Source: an uncultured Lentisphaerota bacterium
GTDB taxonomy: Bacteria; Verrucomicrobiota; Kiritimatiellia; RFP12; UBA1067
NCBI GenBank assembly: GCA_900320225.1
Contig: ONRL01000009.1
Coordinates: 1 to 50,451, forward strand
Direction: 5' to 3'
DNA length: 50,451 nt
Part shown: positions 1 through 8,815 of the stretch, in pieces
Position numbering within the stretch: the first letter of the stretch is position 1
Layout: each line of letters starts with the position of its first letter
Notes under the pieces: model-generated
The model's database searches: none
The model's input: only the letters and a program-made list of their open reading frames with translations
Told to the model about the DNA's origin: nothing
Program-made: the position numbers and the translations under genes

Positions 1-350
1 AGCGCGCCGCCGCAGGCCGCGATCAGGCGGCGCGTCCACGCATGGTCCGGGATGCGCACGCCCTCACCCTGCGCCACGACGGTGAGCTCGCCCGGCCAGT
101 GGCGCCGCCCCGCGTCGGCCGCCGCCGCGCCCACGAACCGCGCCGCCGCGTCGGCGTCCGCCGCCAGGAGCGCGATGGGCTTCCCCTCCGCGCGGCCCTT
201 GATCGTGTAGAGACGGCGCACGGCTTCGGGGAAATCAGGCCGTGCCGCGAGGCCGTAGACGGTGTCCGTGGGGATCACCGCCACGCCGCCCGCGTTCAGC
301 GTGCGCGCCGCCGCCGCGAGTCCGGCTTCGTCTGCGCGGACGGTCTCCAC
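1..350 (-). CDS. tsaC: Threonylcarbamoyl-AMP synthase (YrdC/Sua5 family), 3' end outside window
   Basis: This is the N-terminal ~116 residues of a YrdC/Sua5-type enzyme, which makes threonylcarbamoyl-AMP from threonine, bicarbonate and ATP for t6A37 tRNA modification. The translation contains the family signature VIPTDTVYGLAA near residue 28, then IKGRAEGKPIALL, and later HWPGELTVV, all typical of the nucleotide-binding fold. The only good start is a GTG directly after the TAG stop of the upstream GH5 gene (TAG-GTG, no gap), so translation is probably coupled to it. The rest of the gene lies beyond base 1. Family assignment is firm; whether it is the short TsaC form or the long Sua5 form cannot be seen. 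Confidence 0.88.
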   Translation of the reverse strand, partial: METVRADEAGLAAAARTLNAGGVAVIPTDTVYGLAARPDFPEAVRRLYTIKGRAEGKPIALLAADADAAARFVGAAAADAGRRHWPGELTVVAQGEGVRIPDHAWTRRLIAACGGA

Positions 351-1421
351 CTAGTATCTCCTCAGCAAGTCGAGCATCTTGCGGTCGAGCTTGTGCCCGT
401 TGAAATCCTCGTAGTCGACGTCCTCGCGCCCCGAGTCGAGGATGCCGTTGTGTCCGCGCAGGTTCCAGAGCGCCCAGCCGAGGTTCTTCTCCTTCCACAG
501 CTTCAGGCAGTGCTCCATCCACGCGAGCGCGACGCCGTGCGGCGTGCGGTTGCGGCAGCCGAACTCGCCCACCATGCAGAACTCGCCCGCGTCCAGCGCG
601 CCTTGGTAGAGCGCCACGGTGTCTTCCGGCGACCGGCGCGTCCATTTGTCGCCGTAGCCCGGCGCGAGCGGCCACGTGGGAGGTTCCTTGGGCGTTTTCA
701 CGTAGCCGGACGCATAGTGCGTGATCGCGTGCGGCGTGTAGCCGCGGAAGGCCTGGCCCACCGCCGGGACGCCGTAGAACTCCGGCACGGGACGCGACGC
801 GCACGCATCGCCGTCGAGCATGATGAACCGCGCGGGGTCCTCGGCGCGGATGGCGTCCACGAGCAGCCGCGCCACCTTCACGTAGTTCGCCCCGGCCGCG
901 TGGCGCGTGGGCTCGTTGTAGAGGTTGAAGGACAGTGCCTCGTTCGGCACGCCCTTCCAGCGGCGCGCGAACCGGCGCCAGATCTCCGCCGCGGCCTCCT
1001 GCGCCACGGGGCTCGTCCCCAGCGGGAACGCCTCGGTCTGGTCGAGGATGCAGTAGCCGGGGATGCGGTGCAGGGCGATCTGCACGTGCACGCCCCAGCG
1101 CTGGCCCCAGGCGACCGCCTGGTCGAGCTTGCCAAGCGCGGATTCGTCGAGGTTCGTCCAGGAATCGCCCTTGATGAGGATGCGGTAGTCGAGCGGAAGG
1201 CGCGCGAAGTTGAAGCCCCAGTCGTGGAGCGCCTTGAACTCCCACTCGACGAAATGCCCGTCCACGCGCGGGTCGGGCGCGAGGCCGATCGTGGGCGCGC
1301 GGAACATCCCGAGCAGGTTGAATCCGCGCCACCGCTCTGCCGGACGCCAGTCCGCAGTTTCCGCAAGCAACGCGCCCGCCGTCAGCACCGCTCCCCAAAG
1401 GGCCAAGTACTTTGCTTTCAT
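351..1421 (-). CDS. Secreted GH5-like (cellulase-fold) glycoside hydrolase
   Basis: The protein has 356 residues with an N-terminal signal peptide (MKAKYLALWGAVLTAGALLA). Two landmarks of family 5 are present: FNLYNEP with the acid/base Glu at about residue 170, and CMVGEFGC with the nucleophile Glu at about residue 286. RGFNLLG and NFARLPLDYR near the N-terminus match the first strands of the TIM barrel. It probably acts on a beta-linked polysaccharide outside the cytoplasm; the substrate cannot be told from sequence alone. The downstream tsaC-like gene begins at the next base after its stop. Length is normal for a single-domain GH5. Confidence 0.88.
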   Translation of the reverse strand: MKAKYLALWGAVLTAGALLAETADWRPAERWRGFNLLGMFRAPTIGLAPDPRVDGHFVEWEFKALHDWGFNFARLPLDYRILIKGDSWTNLDESALGKLDQAVAWGQRWGVHVQIALHRIPGYCILDQTEAFPLGTSPVAQEAAAEIWRRFARRWKGVPNEALSFNLYNEPTRHAAGANYVKVARLLVDAIRAEDPARFIMLDGDACASRPVPEFYGVPAVGQAFRGYTPHAITHYASGYVKTPKEPPTWPLAPGYGDKWTRRSPEDTVALYQGALDAGEFCMVGEFGCRNRTPHGVALAWMEHCLKLWKEKNLGWALWNLRGHNGILDSGREDVDYEDFNGHKLDRKMLDLLRRY

Positions 1422-1490
1422 TTCATTCCTCGTTCAGACTCGCTCAATGCGGATGGACTTGAACCGTCTTTCGCGTGAGCTTGACGCCGC

Positions 1491-3491
1491 TCATAGGGCC
1501 TCTGACTTGACCACGAGCAGCGCATAGCGGGTGAACGCGGGGAGCGCGCCGCCCGCCGACACGTTGCACGGCGCAGGATCGCCGTCCAACGGCTCCTCGA
1601 ACGTCGCCGACGCGCCGGCGTCCAGCAGAATGCGCGCGTTGCGGACGGGATGTTTCGCGTCGTAGTTGACGAGATGGACGGCGAGGCGGCCGTCGGGCAT
1701 CCGCCGATACTCGGCGAACACGCAGGGCGGAAGCCCTTCGATTCGGACCGGGGCCTTCCAGCCCACCTTCGCCAGATCGTTCAGGAGCGCCTTCCCGCCG
1801 TCAGCGGGCGGCGGCACCGAATAGCCCCACGCGAGCCGCGCGCCCGGAATGAGGTCGGCCTCCGCGCGCAGGGCCACGTTCGGCAATCCCGCCAGCTGCG
1901 GCAGGAACGTGTTCGCGCGGCGCTGCGCGTTCCAGTCGTCGTACCGTCCGGCGTCGCCCGTCACCACGAGGCGACCGCCCTTCTTCGCCCAGCCAACGAG
2001 CGCCGCGATCTGCGCGTCGGAGAGAGAGACGAGCCCCGGCACCACGATCACTTCGGTGCCCTGCGGGACGGTGAACACGTCGTCGGGCGAGGATACGAGA
2101 TACCCGTACGGCACGCGGTTGCGGAGGAATATCTCCTCTGCGGCCGTCACGCCCTGGTGGGTCGGCTCGGAGAAGAGCACTTCGCGCTCGGGGTAGAAGA
2201 TGCGCACGGAGTGCACCGTAGGCGAGCCGAGTTCGCCGCGGTGCGCGGACACGAAGGCGTTGAATTTCTGGTGCAGGACCTTCCGCTGCGCGAAGACCTT
2301 CGCATTGATGAAACCAGGCTCCGGCGCGGGCGCGATGATGGTGCGGTCCGTGGGAATGCCGCCGAAGACGACGTCCTCCACGAGCGGGAGCATGAAGTTC
2401 GCCTCGCGCTCGGGGATGATCTTCGTGTCGGTGTCGCACAGCGCCACGATGCGCTGGCCCATGTCCTGCGCGTACTTCAGGTCGCGCACGCGGTTCACGA
2501 TCACGCCCTTCGGCTTCACCTCGGGGAAGTTCGCGCTCTGCATGATGATGAAGTCGAACGCCTTGCTGAGCTCGGCCATGTTCTGCGCGGTGGCAAGGAA
2601 GCGCGCGCGCGAGCGGTAGGGCGACGGGTTGCCGGAGACAATCGCGTCAGCCTTCACGGACTTGATATGCGCGCGTAGCCGCATCAGCAGGCCGTTCATC
2701 AGACCGCACCGCCAGAGCGCCCAGGCCTGCAGCACCGGATCCTTCACGTCCATGTCGCGCAGCCGCGACATGTCGAGGCGCGGCAGCAGCATGTACCGGA
2801 GGTCGTCGAAGCCGAACCGCTCGGCGGGATTCTTGATCTTGGAAAGATAGTCGCGGAACGCCTTCTGGCACCGGTCGCAGTAGCACGGCATGTCGAAGAC
2901 GTTGTCGAACATGATGCCGTCGAACCCGCCGTCGGTGAGGGCGATCGTGCACATGCGCTTGGTGTACTCCTCCCACTCCTTGCAGGTGAGGCACGGCGCC
3001 CAGCGGAAGTACTGTCCGTTGTAGCCGCCGTAGAGGTTCTTGCGCCCCATGAAGTCGATGCCGGCCCAGTTGTCGATGTCCGGGATTTCGGCACGCATCA
3101 CCTCGGGATAGAGCGTGCAGAACTGCACGTAGGCGAGCGCCTTCACGCCGTGGGCGTGGCAGTTGCGCACGAACTTCTGCACGTTCGGGAAATCCTTCTT
3201 CTCGACTTCCCAGCCCATGCCCTTGTAGAAGCGCGAGTGGAGGAAGTTGAGCCCCAGCTCCTCCATCTTCTCGGGCGCGTGCTCGTCCCACCAGTCGAGC
3301 CACGGCTGCACCCACTGCGCGTTGCCGTCAATTCCGCCCGTGCAGTGGTTTCCCACGCGGCGGTACATCGTGTACGGCTCGTGCGCGCCAAACGTCCACC
3401 GCGTGGTGAGCGGATCGATCTCGACCGCGAGGCATCCCGTCGAGAGGATGCCCGCCGCAGCCGCCAGGAACATTCTTCTTGTTTTTTTCAT
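1491..3491 (-). CDS. Tat-exported TIM-barrel glycosidase-like protein with a C-terminal GATase-like domain
   Basis: This 666-residue secreted protein begins MKKTRRMFLAAAAG, a twin-arginine (TRRMFLA) leader. Residues ~40-330 look like a glycosidase-type TIM barrel (LGLNFLHSRFYKGMGW, HGVKALAYVQF, GGFDGIMFDNVFDMPCYC). Residues ~450-560 resemble the trimerisation/glutamine-amidotransferase-like domain of GH42-like enzymes (VIVVPGLVSLSDAQ, LVVTGDAGRYDDW), followed by a small beta domain. The barrel carries a cysteine cluster (CYCDRC, also CLTC) that could bind metal. I chose the ATG at 3491 rather than an upstream start because it begins the Tat leader and sits 9 nt from a TATAAT box. The catalytic family is not assigned; an alpha-amylase/GH42-like enzyme is the best guess. 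Confidence 0.7.
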   Translation of the reverse strand: MKKTRRMFLAAAAGILSTGCLAVEIDPLTTRWTFGAHEPYTMYRRVGNHCTGGIDGNAQWVQPWLDWWDEHAPEKMEELGLNFLHSRFYKGMGWEVEKKDFPNVQKFVRNCHAHGVKALAYVQFCTLYPEVMRAEIPDIDNWAGIDFMGRKNLYGGYNGQYFRWAPCLTCKEWEEYTKRMCTIALTDGGFDGIMFDNVFDMPCYCDRCQKAFRDYLSKIKNPAERFGFDDLRYMLLPRLDMSRLRDMDVKDPVLQAWALWRCGLMNGLLMRLRAHIKSVKADAIVSGNPSPYRSRARFLATAQNMAELSKAFDFIIMQSANFPEVKPKGVIVNRVRDLKYAQDMGQRIVALCDTDTKIIPEREANFMLPLVEDVVFGGIPTDRTIIAPAPEPGFINAKVFAQRKVLHQKFNAFVSAHRGELGSPTVHSVRIFYPEREVLFSEPTHQGVTAAEEIFLRNRVPYGYLVSSPDDVFTVPQGTEVIVVPGLVSLSDAQIAALVGWAKKGGRLVVTGDAGRYDDWNAQRRANTFLPQLAGLPNVALRAEADLIPGARLAWGYSVPPPADGGKALLNDLAKVGWKAPVRIEGLPPCVFAEYRRMPDGRLAVHLVNYDAKHPVRNARILLDAGASATFEEPLDGDPAPCNVSAGGALPAFTRYALLVVKSEAL

Positions 3492-3500
3492 GACGTGGCA

Positions 3501-3530
3501 ATTATACCAAATCCGACCGATCCGCCGCAA
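3501..3530 (-). promoter_or_regulatory. Sigma70-type promoter for the TIM-barrel gene
   Basis: On the minus strand, TTGCGG (3525-3530) and TATAAT (3501-3506) are separated by 18 bp. The ATG at 3491 follows the -10 box after only 9 nt, so the transcript should carry almost no leader. Confidence 0.6.
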
Positions 3531-3552
3531 GGGGTGCGCGACGCCGGCATCT

Positions 3553-4650
3553 TCATCGGGCGACGCTTTCAGCAGGGAGATCGAGCGGGAGCGTGAAGAC
3601 GTGCCAGTCGCGGCCCGTGCGGAAGCCGGCCGCGTCGCACACGCGGTCCTGCTGCGGCGAGTAGGTCCACACGTCGATCCGCCGTTCCGCGGGACGGAAC
3701 CGGTAGAGGCGGAGCCAGTCCTCCTTGTCCGCGGTGCGCGGGTAGTCCTGCAGCGTCGCGTGCACCGTATTGCCGTGCACGCCCTTCTGCGTCACGCGCC
3801 AGCAGATCGCGGGGCTCTGGTCGCCGCTGACGATGAGGATCAGGTTCCTGTGCTTCGAGAAGCACGTCTCCCACGCCTTCGCGGCGGAGACGCCCTCCTT
3901 GCCATGGCATTTCGTCCAGTCCATCACGCCGAACCACGCGTCCGGGCGCTCCTTCGACGTGCGGCGGATCTCGTCCAGCTCCTTGGTGGCGTAGCCGAGG
4001 TACATGTGCGTGCAGATGATGGCGAAGCGGTCGGCGTACTTCTCGAGCATCTCGTCGACCCACGCGAGCACGGGGGCGGGGGCGTTGCATTCGAGGTGCA
4101 GCACCACGAACTTCATGCCGCCCGCCTCGAAGATCTGACAGCTGTCGGCGTTGCCCCCGCAGACCGTCTTCCCCTTCGCGTTCACGTAGCCGCCGAACGA
4201 GCCGGCGTACCAGGCGTTCGTCGCGTAGCGCGCGCGGGAAAACCATGTGTTGAACTCCGTCGTGTCGGCGCCGCCGATGTCGTGGTTGCCGGGGCTGATG
4301 CCGTAGGGCACCTTGCCGTCCAGCTTCGCCATCTGGTTGGAGGCGAACGCCCACTGCGCCGCGTTGCGGTAGTCCACGATGTCGCCCACGTGCGAGACGA
4401 ACGCGATCTTTTCCTTCTCGATGTTCGCGGCAATCCAGTCAATGCGCGACGCGAACGCGGGGTTGCGGGTCGGTCCGGACTGTGGCTTCTTCCCCTTCTT
4501 CACGTGCGCGCCCTCGCCGCGGTAGAGTTGCGTGTCGGGGACCACCACGTAGGTAAACGCCCCGTCGGGCAGCGGCGGGAGCTTTTCCGCGCGCCCCGCA
4601 GCGATTCCCAACACCAGCGCGGCTAGGGCCGCAAGCCTGACTTTTTTCAT
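3553..4650 (-). CDS. Secreted calcineurin-like metallophosphoesterase
   Basis: This 365-residue protein has a signal peptide (MKKVRLAALAALVLGIAAGRA). Metallophosphoesterase motifs occur in order: VVPDTQLY (motif I, residue ~39, with Gln in place of the usual His), HVGDIVD (GDxxD, ~90-93), SPGNHD (~121-124), IICTHMYL and VSGDQSP, the last replacing the usual GHxH. The fold and most metal ligands are therefore present, but two ligand positions differ from the textbook set. Its start codon overlaps the stop of truA (ATGA), so it is the third gene of the manC-truA unit. Substrate unknown; secreted members act on phospho-monoesters or diesters. Confidence 0.85.
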   Translation of the reverse strand: MKKVRLAALAALVLGIAAGRAEKLPPLPDGAFTYVVVPDTQLYRGEGAHVKKGKKPQSGPTRNPAFASRIDWIAANIEKEKIAFVSHVGDIVDYRNAAQWAFASNQMAKLDGKVPYGISPGNHDIGGADTTEFNTWFSRARYATNAWYAGSFGGYVNAKGKTVCGGNADSCQIFEAGGMKFVVLHLECNAPAPVLAWVDEMLEKYADRFAIICTHMYLGYATKELDEIRRTSKERPDAWFGVMDWTKCHGKEGVSAAKAWETCFSKHRNLILIVSGDQSPAICWRVTQKGVHGNTVHATLQDYPRTADKEDWLRLYRFRPAERRIDVWTYSPQQDRVCDAAGFRTGRDWHVFTLPLDLPAESVAR

Positions 4651-5408
4651 TTTTTCTCCCGGCTCCGATAGAACACCTTCCAGAGGAACAGGCCCTTCCC
4701 CGGAGCCGTGGGTACGCGGGCCGTGCGCGGCGGGCACTTCTCCAGAAGCTCCGACACGGCCTCGGGGCGTTCGTCGCCCTTCCCGATGCGCACGAGAAAC
4801 CCCGCCATCGAACGCACCTGCTTGTAGAGGAATCCGTCGCCGCTCACCGAGAATATGATCCGCGGACCCGTCTTCCGCACGGTGCAGGCGAACACGTTCC
4901 GCACCGTGGAGCCGATCTCGCGGCGCGGGTTTGCGGCGAAAGAGACGAAGTCGTGCTTTCCCACGAAGCGCGCCGCGCCGTCCTGCATCGCCGCCACGTC
5001 GAGCGGCTGCGGCACGCCCGTCCAGAACGGCGCGAGGTGCGGCGGGAGAATCGGCGCGTTGTAGATGAAATAGCGGTACTCCTTGCCGAAGGCCGACTTG
5101 CGGGCGTCGAAGTCCGCCGCCGCAAGCGACGCGCGCAGCACGCGCACGTCCTGCGGCATCCGCGCGTTCAGGGCGTACACGAGCTTGGCGGGGGGAATGG
5201 GCTGCGCGAGGTCGCAGTGCGCCACGAACCCGCGCGCGTGCACGCCGGCGTCCGTGCGGCTGCACCCGAACACGCGAACGGGCGCTCGGTCGAGGTAGGC
5301 GAGCGCCTCCTCGAGCACCTGCTGCACGGAGACGGCGTTCTCCTGAAGCTGGTAGCCGGAGTAGTTGGTCCCGTCGTAGGCGATGACGAGCTTGTAGCGG
5401 CGGCTCAT
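4647..5408 (-). CDS. truA: tRNA pseudouridine(38-40) synthase TruA
   Basis: This 253-residue enzyme isomerises uridines 38-40 of the tRNA anticodon arm to pseudouridine. The catalytic Asp lies in CSRTDAGVHA (Asp at ~53), and YDGTNYSGYQ at the start, KEYRYFIYN and FLYKQVRSMAG further on are TruA hallmarks. The length matches the family. The start overlaps the manC stop by 4 bp (ATGA) and its own stop overlaps the phosphoesterase start the same way, so translation is probably coupled across all three genes. The long open frame upstream of this ATG is a shadow of manC. Confidence 0.96.
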   Translation of the reverse strand: MSRRYKLVIAYDGTNYSGYQLQENAVSVQQVLEEALAYLDRAPVRVFGCSRTDAGVHARGFVAHCDLAQPIPPAKLVYALNARMPQDVRVLRASLAAADFDARKSAFGKEYRYFIYNAPILPPHLAPFWTGVPQPLDVAAMQDGAARFVGKHDFVSFAANPRREIGSTVRNVFACTVRKTGPRIIFSVSGDGFLYKQVRSMAGFLVRIGKGDERPEAVSELLEKCPPRTARVPTAPGKGLFLWKVFYRSREKK

Positions 5409-6469
5409 TTCACGGACATCTTCGCGAGGAGTTTCTTGAGGTCCTGCACGCGGTCCTTCGCGGCCACGAGGACGGAGTCCTTCGTGGCCACGACCACGAG
5501 TCCGTCCACGCCGAGCACGGCCACGTGCGGCCCCTCCGAGATTGCCACGGAGTCCGAGACGTCGAGCGTCGCCACGTTGCCCTTCACCACGTTCCGGCGC
5601 GCGTCCGTGGCGAGATGGCGGTCGGCGGCGGACCACGTGCCCACGTCGTCCCAGCCGAACGCGGCGCGCGACACGAGGATGTTCCGCACCTTCTCCATCA
5701 CGGCGTAGTCTATCGAGATGCGCGGCAGCTGCGGGTAGAGGGTCGCGAGCACGGCGGGGACGCGGTTCTTCCGGTCGGCGACGGCCGCCTCGAGGATGGC
5801 GAGCGCGGGCGCGCGGGCGACGAGCGCGGCCTTCATCGTGGCGACCTTCCACACGAACATGCCCGCGTTCCAGGCGTATTTTCCGGAGGCGAGGTACTTG
5901 GCGGCCGTCTTCGCGTCGGGCTTCTCCACGAACCGCACGGCGCGGTGGAACGCCGTCTTCGTGCGCAGCGGCACGGGCTCGCCCACCTGGATGTAGCCGA
6001 AGCCGGTGGCGGGGTAGTCGGGCGCGACGCCCATCGTGACGATGTCGTCCGTCGCGGCGGCGGCGCGCGCGGCGTCCACGAGCACGCGGCGGAAGGCGGG
6101 CACGTCGCGCATAAGCTGGTCCGCCGTGAGGATCGCGGCCACCGCATCCTTTCCGCCGAGGCGCTCCACCACGCCACAGGCCGTGGCGACGGCCGCCGCC
6201 GTGTCGCGCCGGCACGGCTCGGCGACGATGTTCGCGCGCGGCAGCTCGGGCAGCTCGCGGCGCGTGGCCTTCACGAGCGAGGCGGCCGTGATCACGAGAA
6301 TGCGTTCGAACGGCACCAGCCCCTGCAGGCGGTCCACGGCCTGCCGGATGAGGGATTTCCCGCCGAACACGCTGAGAAACTGCTTGGGACGATCGGGCGT
6401 GGAGAGCGGCCAGAAGCGCTCGCCGCTCCCACCCGAAAGGATCACCGCATAAAATTCTGTGCTTTTCAT
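5405..6469 (-). CDS. manC: Mannose-1-phosphate guanylyltransferase
   Basis: The protein has 354 residues and makes GDP-mannose from mannose-1-phosphate and GTP, feeding exopolysaccharide, fucose or rhamnose precursors. The nucleotidyltransferase signature VILSGGSGERFWPLS with PKQFL follows the start, and later GYIQVGEP, RFVEKPD and WNAGMFVWK are characteristic. The C-terminal cupin isomerase domain of bifunctional ManC/ManA proteins is absent, so this is the monofunctional form. It leads the manC-truA-phosphoesterase unit. A promoter with near-consensus -35 and -10 boxes ends 6 nt before the ATG. Confidence 0.93.
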   Translation of the reverse strand: MKSTEFYAVILSGGSGERFWPLSTPDRPKQFLSVFGGKSLIRQAVDRLQGLVPFERILVITAASLVKATRRELPELPRANIVAEPCRRDTAAAVATACGVVERLGGKDAVAAILTADQLMRDVPAFRRVLVDAARAAAATDDIVTMGVAPDYPATGFGYIQVGEPVPLRTKTAFHRAVRFVEKPDAKTAAKYLASGKYAWNAGMFVWKVATMKAALVARAPALAILEAAVADRKNRVPAVLATLYPQLPRISIDYAVMEKVRNILVSRAAFGWDDVGTWSAADRHLATDARRNVVKGNVATLDVSDSVAISEGPHVAVLGVDGLVVVATKDSVLVAAKDRVQDLKKLLAKMSVK

Positions 6470-6475
6470 GTCGTT

Positions 6476-6504
6476 ATCCTACCACACTGCCGCCCAGCCG
6501 TCAA
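6476..6504 (-). promoter_or_regulatory. Sigma70-type promoter for manC-truA-phosphoesterase
   Basis: On the minus strand, TTGACG (6499-6504) and TAGGAT (6476-6481) are separated by 17 bp. The -35 box overlaps the stop codon of the upstream GH31 gene and only 6 nt separate the -10 box from the manC ATG, so a leaderless mRNA is predicted. Read-through from the GH31 operon is also possible. Confidence 0.65.
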
Positions 6505-8117
6505 GGCAGGCGCTCGTAGCGGGGGAGTCGGGAGAGGGGAACTTTTTCAAGGCGCAGTGACTTCGGGCCCACGTGCTCTTCGCCGAGGTCGTCGCGCCAG
6601 CGGCCGGCCGGCAACTCGACCGTCTTCGCGTCGTCGGGCGTGACGACGGGCGCGACGAGCCAGCGCGAGCCGAGCATGAACTGCTGCATCGGACGGTTGA
6701 AGCCCTGGTGCGGGAACTCGTACTCCATCGCCCGCACGATCGGCTCGCCCGTCGCGGCGGCGTGGCGCGCCGTCTCGAGGATGTACGGGGCGAAGGCGAC
6801 GTGCAAGTCGGCGAACGCGCGGCAGAGCTTCACGCCCTCCGGCGAGAGGTGGCGCCACGGCGCGGGGGAGAACTGCATCATCGGCATGAGCGCCTGCAGC
6901 GCGGCGGAGCGCACGAACAGCTTCTCGTCGACCGCGCGCCCGACGAACGACACCTCAAGGCCGCCGCCCACCATGTCCGCGAGCGAGTACGGACAGCCGA
7001 GAAGTCCCGCCGCGATGATCTGCGGCACGACCGTGTCCTGTCCCTTGCTGCCCGTCCATTCATGCGCCCGGTCACCGAGGCGCGTGACGAGCGGCAGGCC
7101 GCCGCACTTCCAGCTGACGCGAATCTCATGGTAGGGGAACTCGCGCGCGGCCAGCTCGGCGTAGAGGCGCGTGTAGTCAACCGGCTCCGCCGCCGCGTCG
7201 TGGAACCGGCAGTCCTCCATGAAGAAATATGGATCGCCCGCGTCGAACTTGAAGCCCTTGATGCCGTACTGCGCCGCGAAGTCCTTCAGCGTCTTCACGT
7301 AAAAGGCGTTCGCCGCCGGCTTCGTGAGGTCGTAGATGGCGCTCACGCCGCTCCACCAGCGCACGACAGCCGCCGCGTGGCCGGGCTTCTTGCGGTACGC
7401 GAGGTAGTCGAGCCCGTTCAGCTTCTGGTGGTACCGGAGCTTCTTGTATTCGCGGCTGTCGGGCGAGACGAAGTGCGCCGTCCAGATGAGCGGGATCCAG
7501 CCCTGCGCGTTGATGCGGTCGAAGAGTCCCTTCGGGTCGGGGAAGTCCTTCGTGTAGAACTCGTAGGAGCCCTGATGCGACATCCATCCGCCGTCCATCA
7601 TGTAGATGCCGCAGGGAAAGCCGCTCTTCGCCAGCTCGGCGGTGTAGTCGTCGGCCGCCTTCTGGTCCATGCCGTGCAGAAATATCTCGATCCAGTTGTT
7701 CCACTGCGGGAGCGAGAAGAACACGTCCGGCGGCGTACGGCCGTCGAAGCGGAAATGCACCTTCGCGGCGGCGAGATAGGCGTCCTTCAGCGTTTTGCCG
7801 GCCTCAACCGGGACGATCTTCTCAACGTCCGAGTCGAGTACGAGCTTGCCGCCCGTGAACACATAGCCGAACGGCTTCTCGCTCCACACGTAGCGTCCGC
7901 AGCTTGAGATGAGGAGCGGTGCGGACGTGTTGCCGTGCGTCCGGAGGTTGACGCGCTTCGAATCGCCGATGCCGTACGGCTGGTTGTGTCCGTCGCCGCC
8001 ACCGCCGCCCCACCAGCACTCACCCGGCAGAAGCGGGATTTCCGAGACAACGGGCGCCGCCGACGCAGTTGACGCCACCAGCGCGAGAAGCGCCGCAATT
8101 GTCCGCCCGTGTTTCAT
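6501..8117 (-). CDS. Secreted GH31-family alpha-glycosidase
   Basis: This 538-residue protein has a signal peptide (MKHGRTIAALLALVASTASAAP). The GH31 core is recognisable: GIYMMDGGWM, PLIWTAHFVSPDS, YGIKGFKFDAGD with the likely nucleophile Asp at about residue 292, then AHEWTGSKGQD and PYSLADMVGG. The extra N-terminal galactose-mutarotase-like domain is short. It should release an alpha-linked sugar outside the cytoplasm. The start overlaps the stop of the response regulator (ATGA), making it the last gene of the long operon that begins at 16947. That places a carbohydrase directly behind a two-component system. Confidence 0.87.
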   Translation of the reverse strand: MKHGRTIAALLALVASTASAAPVVSEIPLLPGECWWGGGGGDGHNQPYGIGDSKRVNLRTHGNTSAPLLISSCGRYVWSEKPFGYVFTGGKLVLDSDVEKIVPVEAGKTLKDAYLAAAKVHFRFDGRTPPDVFFSLPQWNNWIEIFLHGMDQKAADDYTAELAKSGFPCGIYMMDGGWMSHQGSYEFYTKDFPDPKGLFDRINAQGWIPLIWTAHFVSPDSREYKKLRYHQKLNGLDYLAYRKKPGHAAAVVRWWSGVSAIYDLTKPAANAFYVKTLKDFAAQYGIKGFKFDAGDPYFFMEDCRFHDAAAEPVDYTRLYAELAAREFPYHEIRVSWKCGGLPLVTRLGDRAHEWTGSKGQDTVVPQIIAAGLLGCPYSLADMVGGGLEVSFVGRAVDEKLFVRSAALQALMPMMQFSPAPWRHLSPEGVKLCRAFADLHVAFAPYILETARHAAATGEPIVRAMEYEFPHQGFNRPMQQFMLGSRWLVAPVVTPDDAKTVELPAGRWRDDLGEEHVGPKSLRLEKVPLSRLPRYERLP

Positions 8118-8815
8118 TTCTTGTCTTCCGGCGGCGGATTGAAGCGATAGCCGAGGCCGCGCTGCGTCTCGATGTAGGCGCCGTCCGGGCCGAGCTTGCG
8201 ACGGAGCGTGGCCATGCGCGAGTCGAGCGTGCGCGTGGTGCCGTAGTAGGACACCCCCCACAGCTCGTTCAAGAAGCGCTCGCGCCCGATTACCTCGCCG
8301 GGATGAGCGGCCAGAAGGCGCAGGATGCCCAGCTCCAGCGACGTGAGCGGCGTCTGAGCGCCGTCTCCCGCGATCAACGCGAACTTGGCGGCATCCACCT
8401 TCCAGGTGACGAACTTGAACACGTCCTCCACCCTTCCGGCCGTCTCGCCGAGACGCGCCCGGCGCAGGATCGCCGCGATGCGCACCTTGAGCTCGCCCAT
8501 GCTGAACGGCTTCGTCATGTAGTCGTCGGCCCCGAGACCAAAGGCGAGGATCTTGTCCGACTCCGCATCCTTCGCCGTCAAAATGAGGATTGGCAGCGAC
8601 TCGTCGCTCTTGCGCAGCTCCTCGCACACGTCGAAGCCGCTCTTGCGCGGCATCATGAGGTCCAGCACGAGCAGGTCCGGACGCCGTTCCCTGTAGGCGG
8701 CGAGCGCGGCCACGCCGTCCGCCGCCGTACGCGTGGTGTGCCCCGCCTCCTTCAGCGCCGCCGCCACGTACAGGCGAATGCGCGCGTCGTCCTCTGCAAT
8801 CAGGATGTCAGCCAT
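8114..8815 (-). CDS. OmpR/PhoB-family response regulator
   Basis: The product has 233 residues when started at the ATG at 8815 (MADILIAEDD); a TTG six bases upstream is an alternative. The receiver domain has the acidic pair EDD at residues 8-10, phospho-acceptor Asp52 in LLVLDLMMP, and the switch Lys in YMTKPF. The C-terminal half is a winged-helix DNA-binding domain ending TLRRKLGPDGAYIETQRGLGYRF, the usual OmpR signature. It overlaps the histidine-kinase stop by 8 bp and its own stop overlaps the GH31 ATG, so the kinase is its evident partner. Its targets are unknown. Confidence 0.95.
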   Translation of the reverse strand: MADILIAEDDARIRLYVAAALKEAGHTTRTAADGVAALAAYRERRPDLLVLDLMMPRKSGFDVCEELRKSDESLPILILTAKDAESDKILAFGLGADDYMTKPFSMGELKVRIAAILRRARLGETAGRVEDVFKFVTWKVDAAKFALIAGDGAQTPLTSLELGILRLLAAHPGEVIGRERFLNELWGVSYYGTTRTLDSRMATLRRKLGPDGAYIETQRGLGYRFNPPPEDKK